A stretch of DNA of 10,656 nucleotides, taken from the NCBI GenBank assembly GCA_946494635.1, contig CAMMCS010000056.1, positions 1 to 10,656 on the forward strand. The letters are read 5' to 3'. The position numbers and the translations under genes are program-made. The notes beneath the pieces were generated by a model. It was not told where the DNA came from and ran no database searches. It worked only from the letters and a program-made list of their open reading frames with translations. This document shows, one piece after another, positions 6,294 through 10,656 of the stretch (its first letter is position 1; every line of letters begins with the position of its first letter). This DNA comes from an uncultured Oscillibacter sp. (GTDB lineage Bacteria > Bacillota > Clostridia > Oscillospirales > Oscillospiraceae).

Positions 6294-6899
6294 ATGGACA
6301 CGCAGATATTCTGGGACGTCATTGCCAGCTACAATCAGCAGACATGGGGCCTTCAGATCATATGGCTCGCCCTCCTGCTTTGGACGATCACACTGTCATA
6401 CCTGCAGATCGTACCGTGGGCGGCCAAGCTGTCGTTGGGCCTTGTCAACCTCTTTATCGGGATCGCTTTTTTTGCGTGGCACGGGACAGAGCCCATTCAA
6501 AAGCTCTTTGCCTTGCCCCTGTATCTGCTCTGCGGCGGCCTGTTCTTATATGAAAGCCGGCACAGCAGGGCGGACCCGCTGGAACGGCCCCGCCCGCTGC
6601 AGGCCGCGCTGCTGCTTCTCTGCTTGCTTTATCCGCTTTTTTCCGCGCTTTCAGGGCACGCCTTTCCCGCGGCCGTGACGCATATCATGCCCTGCCCCAT
6701 CATCAGTCTGAGCATCGCGGTCTACTCCGGTTACCGCAGGAAAAACAGGGTCCTTCTGGCTCTGCTGACCGTTTGGGGGCTGACCGGGATCAAAGCCGTC
6801 TTCTTCGACGCCTATGAGGATCTGGTCCTGCTGCTCTGCGGCCTGTATGGAGCCCTGTCGCTCGCGCGCACGGCGAAGGGTTCCGGGAAGCCCCTGTAG
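6294..6899 (+). CDS. DUF6064-like integral membrane protein
   Basis: A 201-residue polytopic membrane protein with about seven hydrophobic segments (roughly 20-38, 43-62, 69-86, 102-119, 132-146, 152-168, 175-191). The N-terminal soluble start followed by membrane helices, the MPCPIISLSI segment near 132-141 and the later DAYEDLVLLLCGLYG segment resemble the DUF6064 family, whose members carry a similar CPTTIFTFG-like motif and a final ED-L helix. The function of that family is not known, and I assign none. I chose the ATG at 6294 because it follows the purine-rich AAGGGAGTGGGGA and begins a clean membrane protein; an upstream in-frame ATG at 6144 lies within the terminator hairpin of the previous gene. 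It has its own promoter and stands alone between terminators, so it is not part of the surface-protein operon. Confidence 0.75.
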   Translation: MDTQIFWDVIASYNQQTWGLQIIWLALLLWTITLSYLQIVPWAAKLSLGLVNLFIGIAFFAWHGTEPIQKLFALPLYLLCGGLFLYESRHSRADPLERPRPLQAALLLLCLLYPLFSALSGHAFPAAVTHIMPCPIISLSIAVYSGYRRKNRVLLALLTVWGLTGIKAVFFDAYEDLVLLLCGLYGALSLARTAKGSGKPL

Positions 6900-6942
6900 C
6901 CGAAGGCCCATTTACGGGGGCTCTCCGGCCGGGGGCGCCCGC

Positions 6943-6968
6943 GCCGGATGATCCGGCCTTGCCTTTTC
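6943..6968 (+). terminator. Weak possible terminator after the DUF6064-like gene
   Basis: GCCGG-ATGAT-CCGGC (6943-6957) is followed by a broken pyrimidine run (CTTGCCTTTT). The T-run is interrupted and overlaps the -35 box of the next promoter. Alternative pairing GGCCGG (6927-6932) with CCGGCC (6953-6958) is possible. Confidence 0.3.
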
Positions 6969-6987
6969 CCCCGCCGCATATTATACT
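6959..6987 (+). promoter_or_regulatory. Sigma-A promoter of the yoaK-like gene
   Basis: TTGCCT (6959-6964), a 17-base spacer, then TATACT (6982-6987). Spacing is ideal and both boxes are good matches. It lies 39 bases before the start codon at 7027 and may also serve rqcP, 48 bases beyond that gene. Confidence 0.75.
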
Positions 6988-7026
6988 AACCCTGACAGTG
7001 GAAATCCAACGGGAAAGGGTGGTCTG

Positions 7027-7719
7027 ATGCACAGTTTCCGCCGCAGCCAGGTCCAGCGGTCAGAGGCTTTTTCCACAATGGCCTTCCTGACCCTCTCCGG
7101 CGGGCTGCAGGACGCATACACCTACTTTGTCCGGGACGGGGTCTTTGCCAACGCCCAGACCGGCAACATCGTCCTTATGAGCGTGCGGGCCTTTTCCGGG
7201 GATCTTGCCGGCGTGCTCCGCTACCTGATCCCCCTGACAGCCTTTGCCCTGGGGGTTTTCGCCGCAGAGATGCTGCGCCAGCGGGAGCGGCGGATTTCCG
7301 TTCTGCACTGGCGCCAGCTGGTGGTGCTGGCGGAGATCCTGCTGCTGTTCCTGGTGGGCTTCCTGCCGCCGGAACTGAACCCCCTGGCCAACGCCCTGGT
7401 GTCTTTCACCTGCGCCATGCAGGTACAGGCCTTCCGCAAGGTCAACGGCAGCGCTTACGCCAGCACCATGTGCATCGGCAATCTCCGCAGCGGCGTGGAC
7501 GCCTTCTGCGGCTATCTGGAGACGCGGGACCGCCGCGCCCTCCGCAGAGCCGGACGGTACTTTGCCGTGATTTTGTTCTTCGCCCTGGGGGCCGGCCTGG
7601 GGGGCGTGCTCTCCGCCCGGCTGGGCGCCGGCGCCATCTGGGCAAGCTGCGGCCTGCTGACCGTCAGCTTTCTTCTGCTGTTCGGCCAGGAGCTTCAGGA
7701 GGATGGCAGCGGGGGCTGA
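7027..7719 (+). CDS. YoaK/DUF1275 family membrane protein
   Basis: A 230-residue integral membrane protein of the YoaK (DUF1275) family. The family signature is visible: GGLQDAYTYF (25-34), ANAQTGNIVL (41-50), then MQVQAFRKVNG (131-141) and STMCIGNLRS (146-155), matching the family's QxxGF...T.. TGN pattern. Hydrophobic helices lie around 15-34, 62-81, 95-113, 118-134, 176-197 and 200-219. The biochemical role of the family is unproven; a transporter-like function is often suggested. The ATG at 7027 follows AAAGGGTGG (7014-7022). The gene sits between the surface-protein region and the conserved rqcP cluster, has its own promoter and may be co-transcribed with rqcP since no terminator separates them. 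Confidence 0.88.
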   Translation: MHSFRRSQVQRSEAFSTMAFLTLSGGLQDAYTYFVRDGVFANAQTGNIVLMSVRAFSGDLAGVLRYLIPLTAFALGVFAAEMLRQRERRISVLHWRQLVVLAEILLLFLVGFLPPELNPLANALVSFTCAMQVQAFRKVNGSAYASTMCIGNLRSGVDAFCGYLETRDRRALRRAGRYFAVILFFALGAGLGGVLSARLGAGAIWASCGLLTVSFLLLFGQELQEDGSGG

Positions 7720-7767
7720 GCCCTCTGCCACCCGCCGGCTTCAGACTGTTTTGAAAGGAGACGAATC

Positions 7768-8013
7768 ATGCGTCTGGACAAATATCTCAAGGTCTCCCGC
7801 CTCATCAAGCGGCGGACCGTGGCCAACGAGGCCTGCGACAACGGCCTGGTCACTGTCAACGGCAAGCCCGCCAGGGCCTCGTACGATGTAAAGGTCGGGG
7901 ATCAGATCTCCCTGCGGTTTGGCCAGCGTACCGTGACGGTGGAGGTCCTGGACGTCCAGGAGACGGTCCGCCAGGCGGACGCCGGCGCCCTGTACCGGGA
8001 GATCGGCCGGTAA
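7768..8013 (+). CDS. rqcP: RqcP (YabO), S4-domain ribosome quality-control factor
   Basis: An 81-residue protein made almost entirely of an S4 RNA-binding domain (MRLDKYLKVSRLIKRRTVAN at 1-20, then GLVTVNGKPA and VKVGDQISLRF). In Bacillus subtilis the orthologue RqcP (formerly YabO) binds stalled 50S subunits and works with RqcH to add C-terminal alanine tails to nascent chains, so that they are degraded. Length and sequence fit that family rather than heat-shock Hsp15, which is longer. The start at 7768 follows GAAAGGAG closely. Synteny supports the call: yabP, yabQ, divIC and yabR follow in the same order as in B. subtilis. Confidence 0.93.
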   Translation: MRLDKYLKVSRLIKRRTVANEACDNGLVTVNGKPARASYDVKVGDQISLRFGQRTVTVEVLDVQETVRQADAGALYREIGR

Positions 8014-8024
8014 CCGGCCTTCAC

Positions 8025-8053
8025 GCATATTCTCCCGCCCCGGCCCATATAGT
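8025..8053 (+). promoter_or_regulatory. Sigma-E-like sporulation promoter of yabP
   Basis: GCATATT (8025-8031), a 14-base spacer, then CATATAGT (8046-8053). The -35 part agrees fully with the sigma-E pattern KMATATT and the -10 agrees at 6 of 8 positions with CATACAHT. It lies 22 bases before the yabP start. In B. subtilis, yabP and yabQ are transcribed in the mother cell by sigma-E, so the position makes sense. Confidence 0.65.
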
Positions 8054-8075
8054 TGGGACAGGGGAGGGACAGGGA

Positions 8076-8360
8076 ATGAACGACTACAGCAATTCCATGC
8101 CCCAGGGGGCGCACCGCCTGGAGCTGATCGGCCGGGAGCATCTCACCGTCTCCGGTGTGGAGGATGTGGAGCGTTTTGACGAGACCGGCATTGTCATGTC
8201 CACAGCCGCCGGGACGCTGGTGGTCACAGGGGAAAATCTGCACATCGGCAAGCTGTCCCTGGACGGCGGCGAGCTGCATGTGGACGGCCGGATTGACGCT
8301 GTCTCCTACGAGGACGGCGGAGAGGAGCGGGGCGGCTTTTTCCGCCGCCTCTTCGGGTGA
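8076..8360 (+). CDS. yabP: Sporulation protein YabP
   Basis: A 94-residue YabP-family protein. The family pattern is visible: HRLELIGREHLTVSGVEDVERFDE near 13-36, TAAGTLVVTGENLHIGKLSLDGGELHVDGRI near 43-73, and an acidic then arginine-rich end (FFRRLFG). YabP is known as a mother-cell sporulation protein; in B. subtilis its loss has mild effects and its molecular role is not settled. No membrane segment is seen. The start at 8076 follows a GGGGAGGGACAGGG purine run. A sigma-E-like promoter lies just upstream, and yabQ follows after 6 bases, so the two are co-transcribed. Confidence 0.93.
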   Translation: MNDYSNSMPQGAHRLELIGREHLTVSGVEDVERFDETGIVMSTAAGTLVVTGENLHIGKLSLDGGELHVDGRIDAVSYEDGGEERGGFFRRLFG

Positions 8361-8366
8361 GCTGAT

Positions 8367-9038
8367 ATGGAGACCGCGCTCGCCTCTCCGCTGCTGACCT
8401 TCTGCGGGGCGGTCCTGCTGGGCATGTCCGCCGGCCTGGTCTATGATCTGCTGGGCGCCGTCCGCCGGCGCCTGCCCCGGCTGACGGCGCCGCTGGATCT
8501 TATTTACTGCGTGTCGGCAGCCGCGGCTGTGTTTTTCTTTACCCTCCGCCAGACCAGCGGGGAGCTCCGGCTGTATGTGCTGCTGGGGGCAGCCGGGGGC
8601 CTGCTGCTGTTTTTCCGCTTTCTCTCCCGCCCCCTGCGGCCGGTGTGGGATTTCTGGATGGATACGCTGGCCTTTTTGGCGCACCTGGCCGCCGTTCCCC
8701 TGCATGGTGCGAGGGCTCTGTGCAAAAAAATCTTCAAACAGGGAAAAAATCTCTTTTATTTTGCCCGAAAATGCTATACAATAAAATCCATCAAACGAAA
8801 CACCGCGTTTTACAGGGGAGGCGGAGGCCGTGGCAAAATCCGAAAAGCGGGAAAAGCGCAAAGCAGGGGGCGGTCTGCTGCCGAAGCTGGCCATTCTGGT
8901 GGTGCTGGTGGCCATCGGCGTGCAGCTGCGCGCCCTCCATCTCCAGGTGCAGGAGGCGCAGGCCGAACGGGACGCGCTAGCCCAGCAGGTCCAGGTTCAG
9001 CAGCGGGAAAACGACGCTCTGGCCGAGGATATCGCTGA
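8367..9038 (+). CDS. yabQ: Spore cortex protein YabQ, frame runs on into divIC
   Basis: YabQ is a membrane protein of the forespore outer membrane needed for cortex formation in B. subtilis. The N-terminal part fits: hydrophobic helices at about 8-28, 43-62, 67-87 and 93-112, with the typical GLVYDLLGAVRRRLP stretch, then a basic tail. Up to about residue 148 (IKRN) it reads as a normal YabQ. Beyond that the frame stays open for about 75 more residues of Gly/Ala/Arg-rich sequence, of which the last 209 bases lie out of frame inside divIC. I think this tail is a loss-of-stop extension, or that the true end is hidden by a sequence error near 8780-8830. The start ATG at 8367 lies 6 bases after yabP's stop. 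Confidence 0.85.
   Translation: METALASPLLTFCGAVLLGMSAGLVYDLLGAVRRRLPRLTAPLDLIYCVSAAAAVFFFTLRQTSGELRLYVLLGAAGGLLLFFRFLSRPLRPVWDFWMDTLAFLAHLAAVPLHGARALCKKIFKQGKNLFYFARKCYTIKSIKRNTAFYRGGGGRGKIRKAGKAQSRGRSAAEAGHSGGAGGHRRAAARPPSPGAGGAGRTGRASPAGPGSAAGKRRSGRGYR
8772..8782 (+). promoter_or_regulatory. Extended -10 promoter of divIC inside yabQ
   Basis: TGCTATACAAT (8772-8782) carries both TATACA and TACAAT with an upstream TG. No clear -35 is present at the right spacing. It lies in an AT-rich patch of yabQ about 48 bases before the divIC start and would let the division gene be expressed outside sporulation, while yabP and yabQ wait for sigma-E. Confidence 0.55.
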
Positions 9039-9129
9039 GGGAAATTCTGAGGAAAAGATGAAAGAGCTGGCCCGGGAGGAGCTGGGCTTGGTAGACCCCA
9101 ATCAACGTGTGTTTTCCGTGACGAATTGA
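8830..9129 (+). CDS. divIC: Septum formation initiator, DivIC/FtsB-like
   Basis: A 99-residue bitopic division protein. A short basic cytoplasmic tail (1-17, KSEKREKRK) leads into a membrane helix (about 18-34, LAILVVLVAIGVQ) and then a coiled coil (about 36-70, LHLQVQEAQAERDALAQQVQ). It ends in the family's typical REELGLVDPNQRVFSV segment. DivIC-type proteins form a complex with FtsL and DivIB/FtsQ at the septum. The start is GTG at 8830, with AGGGGAG (8814-8820) nine bases upstream; GGAGG at 8823 is too close. The gene begins inside the extended yabQ frame. Position between yabQ and yabR matches B. subtilis divIC. Confidence 0.92.
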   Translation: MAKSEKREKRKAGGGLLPKLAILVVLVAIGVQLRALHLQVQEAQAERDALAQQVQVQQRENDALAEDIAEGNSEEKMKELAREELGLVDPNQRVFSVTN

Positions 9130-9142
9130 CGGCGCGGCGGGC

Positions 9143-9160
9143 GGCGGGGCCATCCCCGCC
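9143..9160 (+). other. Hairpin in the divIC-yabR gap
   Basis: GGCGGGG (9143-9149) and CCCCGCC (9154-9160) form a 7-bp stem with loop CCAT. A second hairpin, GGCCCC-TGC-GGGGCC, lies about 40 bases on. Neither is followed by a T-run, so they are not terminators in the usual sense. They may stabilise or separate the divIC and yabR parts of one transcript. Confidence 0.4.
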
Positions 9161-9246
9161 CATGCCATGAAAGGCCGCCGGCCTGTTGCGGTCCGGGCCC
9201 CTGCGGGGCCGGAAAAACTATCCGGGAAGGAGAAACAGTACACCAT

Positions 9247-9693
9247 ATGGAGCTTCAGGTAGGGAGCATTTTAGAGGGTAAGGTGACCTCCATCACCAAG
9301 TTCGGCGCGTTTGTGGCCCTGGGCAATGGGAAGTCCGGTCTGGTCCACATTTCCGAGATCGCCAACACCTTTGTCAACGACGTCCACGATTTTCTGCAGG
9401 AGGGGCAGGCCGTCAAGGTCCTGGTCCTGTCCGCGGAGAACGGAAAGATCAATCTGTCCATCAAGCGGACGCTCCCCAAGCCGGAGCATCCGGCCAGAGG
9501 GCCCCGTCCGGCCGGCCACTCCGGGGCGGAATCCGGCGGCCGCGCCGCACCCCGGCCGCAGCAGCCGCTGCCGCCCTCCGGGGATCAGTCCTTTGAGGAC
9601 AAGCTCAAGCAGTTCCTCTCCTCCTCTGAGGGGAAAATGGCCGACCTGAACCGCAGCCTGGATGGCCGGCGGGGCGGCCGCCGGCGCAGATAG
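9247..9693 (+). CDS. yabR: S1-domain RNA-binding protein YabR
   Basis: A 148-residue protein with one S1 domain at residues 1-73 (VGSILEGKVTSITKFGAFVAL, GLVHISEIA, LQEGQAVKVLVL, GKINLSIKR), which binds RNA. Residues 78-148 are a proline/arginine/glycine-rich linker and basic tail ending in GRRGGRRRR, with a short helix-like FEDKLKQFLSSSEGKMADLNRSL segment typical of the family's C-terminus. The B. subtilis orthologue YabR lies right after divIC, as here. Its exact role is not established; general stress and ribosome-linked roles have been proposed for the GSP13/YabR group. The start at 9247 follows AAGGAG (9227-9232) at a rather long 14 bases. It ends the cluster, before the terminator at 9826. 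Confidence 0.9.
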   Translation: MELQVGSILEGKVTSITKFGAFVALGNGKSGLVHISEIANTFVNDVHDFLQEGQAVKVLVLSAENGKINLSIKRTLPKPEHPARGPRPAGHSGAESGGRAAPRPQQPLPPSGDQSFEDKLKQFLSSSEGKMADLNRSLDGRRGGRRRR

Positions 9694-9825
9694 GCGCGCC
9701 TTTCCCGGATTTGCGGATGCAGGCGGGAGGGATCTTCCCCCCCTCCGGCTTTGCGGCTTCCTTCCCCCCAGAGCGTACCATGCAGGTTATCAGGGGAGAA
9801 GGTCCGGGCTTTTCAGCAGATTGCT

Positions 9826-9852
9826 GCGCGGGGCAGGAAGCCCCGCGCTTTT
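9826..9852 (+). terminator. Terminator after yabR
   Basis: A perfect 9-bp stem GCGCGGGGC (9826-9834) / GCCCCGCGC (9840-9848) with loop AGGAA, followed by TTTT (9849-9852). It closes the rqcP-to-yabR cluster about 135 bases after the stop codon. Confidence 0.88.
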
Positions 9853-10001
9853 CTGTGCCCCGGGCCGGGGGGATAAAAAGGAGCCGCCCGGCACAGACGC
9901 CGCGCGGCCCAAGCGGGTGGGATATTGGAAAGCTTCCGAAATTATGATACACCCCCGCCGGTGTCTTTGTAAATAGGAGGTTTTGGCGGATTCTGTCCGC
10001 C
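9853..10001 (+). ncRNA. Candidate structured noncoding RNA upstream of hpf (raiA-type?)
   Basis: The stretch can form several compatible helices. CTGTGC (9853-9858) pairs with GCACAG (9891-9896), continued by CGGGC (9861-9865) with GCCCG (9886-9890) around a purine-rich 20-base loop containing GGATAAAAAGGAG. Next, GACGCCG (9896-9902) pairs with CGGTGTC (9959-9965, one G-U), enclosing GCGGG/CCCGC (9913-9917/9954-9958) and a small GGAA-AGC-TTCC hairpin. The last is GGCGGA-TTCTG-TCCGCC (9985-10001). The raiA RNA motif is known to lie directly upstream of raiA/hpf genes in Firmicutes and is about this size. Position and density of structure suggest it, but I cannot confirm the motif's conserved bases from memory. 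Strand and ends are approximate. It could instead be a long structured leader. Confidence 0.45.
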
Positions 10002-10046
10002 GCTGTCGTATTTCCGGCGTTCACAAACATTTTGCATTTTTATCGA

Positions 10047-10101
10047 ATCCTCCCCTTTTCAAACGCAAAGATTTGTGCTATATTGATAAAAAGGGGAGGA
10101 T
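10047..10101. repeat. Perfect 13-bp inverted repeat around the hpf promoter
   Basis: ATCCTCCCCTTTT (10047-10059) and AAAAGGGGAGGAT (10089-10101) are exact reverse complements separated by 29 bases. The left arm overlaps the -35 box, the -10 lies in the spacer and the right arm covers the expected transcription start. This suggests a two-site operator or a DNA loop rather than an RNA hairpin, since the transcript would contain little more than the right arm. Confidence 0.8.
10056..10084 (+). promoter_or_regulatory. Promoter of hpf
   Basis: TTTTCA (10056-10061), a 17-base spacer, then TATATT (10079-10084) with an extended TG (TGCTATATT). Start near 10091 gives a leader of about 45 bases containing two tandem GATCTTCC copies (10099-10114). 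Which sigma factor reads it cannot be told from the sequence; in Bacillus hpf responds to stress and starvation. Confidence 0.6.
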
Positions 10102-10135
10102 CTTCCGATCTTCCCATACGAAAGGAGCGATCCCT

Positions 10136-10656
10136 ATGAAGTACACGTTTGCCTGCAAGAAAGTCGCACTGAACGATTCCATCAAGGCGTATGCCCAGAA
10201 GAAAATCGCCAAGCTGGAGCGGTATTTCCGGGAGGGGGACGAGGCCGCCGCCTTTATCACCTTCTCTGTGGAAAAAGACCATCTGTGCTCGGTGGAGATC
10301 ACGATTCGCAGCGGCGCCACCTTGCTGCGGGCACAGACGGAGGCTCCTGACGGGGATATGCGCGGCGCAATCGACGCCGCCGTTGGATATATCGAGCGTC
10401 AGATCCTGAAAAACAAGACCCGCCTGGCCAAGCGCCTGCGGAGCGAGGGCTTCCCCCCTTCCGCTCCCACAGATGACTTTGAGGTGACGGAGGAAAAGGA
10501 ATTCCCCATCGTCCGCACCAAGCATTTCACTGTCAAGCCCATGAGCCCGGAGGAGGCCATCCTGCAGATGAACCTGCTGGATCACAGCTTTTTCGTCTTC
10601 CGCAGCAGCGAGGATGACAGCCTCTCCATCGTCTACCGCCGGAAGAACGGCGGCTA
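10136..10656 (+). CDS. hpf: Ribosome hibernation promoting factor, long form (3' end cut by window)
   Basis: The first 173 residues, plus two bases of the next codon, of long-form HPF (YvyD/RaiA family). Residues about 1-98 are the ribosome-binding beta-alpha-beta-beta-beta-alpha domain (MKYTFACKKVALNDSIKAYA, KIAKLERYF, VEITIRSGATLLRAQ, DMRGAIDAAVGYIERQILKNKTRL). A flexible linker (about 99-118) leads to the C-terminal dimerisation domain (IVRTKHFTVKPMSPEEAILQMNLLDHSFFVFRSSEDDSLSIVYRRKNGG). In this family the N-domain sits in the decoding channel of idle 70S ribosomes and the C-domain pairs two of them into 100S dimers. Probably only a few residues are missing, as the family usually ends soon after the YRRK-GxYGLI motif. 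The start at 10136 follows AAAGGAG (10121-10127). The gene carries its own promoter with a flanking inverted repeat. Confidence 0.95.
   Translation, partial: MKYTFACKKVALNDSIKAYAQKKIAKLERYFREGDEAAAFITFSVEKDHLCSVEITIRSGATLLRAQTEAPDGDMRGAIDAAVGYIERQILKNKTRLAKRLRSEGFPPSAPTDDFEVTEEKEFPIVRTKHFTVKPMSPEEAILQMNLLDHSFFVFRSSEDDSLSIVYRRKNGG

Larger units (their letters stand above)
9694..10135. other. 442-base gene-free stretch between yabR and hpf
   Basis: No protein gene is supported here; the open frames are GC-driven and lack ribosome binding sites. It holds a short hairpin GGAGGG/CCCTCC (9726-9746), a strong terminator (9826-9852), a densely folding part that may be a noncoding RNA (9853-10001), the hpf promoter with its flanking inverted repeat (10047-10101), and a tandem GATCTTCC pair (10099-10114) in the hpf leader. 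Confidence 0.75.

Noticed and set aside
9191..9216. GGCCCC-TGC-GGGGCC hairpin as terminator of divIC
   Set aside because: It is followed by AAAAAC rather than T residues, so it is at most an RNA structure in the yabR leader.

Overview
The window looks like a chromosomal segment of a GC-rich, spore-forming Firmicute. The best guess is a gut Clostridia of the Oscillospiraceae type (Flavonifractor, Lawsonibacter or Oscillibacter relatives). The evidence is the gene order rqcP-yabP-yabQ-divIC-yabR known from Bacillus and Clostridia, a sigma-E-like promoter before the sporulation gene yabP, strong Shine-Dalgarno sites, and an SLH-anchored surface protein of a kind common in that family. All genes are on the + strand.

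Left part (1-6164): an accessory surface-protein locus. After a strong terminator (53-95) comes a complete tyrosine recombinase (382-1227). A 246-bp intergenic stretch follows, bounded by a 19-bp inverted repeat (1235-1253 and 1486-1504). Between the repeats lie a good promoter pointing leftwards and two terminators facing opposite ways. Next is a second recombinase paralogue that has lost almost all catalytic residues (1523-2455). It overlaps by 13 bp a 1218-residue secreted protein (2443-6099) with a signal peptide, a beta-helix-like repeat region, an InlB-type repeat and three SLH modules. My reading is a phase-variation switch. The first recombinase would invert the segment. In the orientation given, the promoter faces away from the surface-protein operon (OFF) and runs antisense into the recombinase gene. 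After inversion it would sit directly upstream of the second recombinase and the surface protein (ON). The sequence elements are directly visible; the switching itself is inferred.

Middle part (6165-7719): two small membrane-protein genes, each with its own promoter: a DUF6064-like protein and a YoaK/DUF1275 protein.

Right part (7768-10656): the conserved housekeeping and sporulation cluster. It holds rqcP (ribosome quality control), yabP and yabQ (sporulation), divIC (septum formation, with a promoter inside yabQ), and yabR (S1 RNA-binding protein), which ends at a strong terminator (9826-9852). Then comes a gene-free stretch of about 280 bases that folds extensively and may be a raiA-type noncoding RNA. 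It leads to the gene for the long form of hibernation promoting factor, cut off by the window end. The hpf promoter is flanked by a perfect 13-bp inverted repeat.
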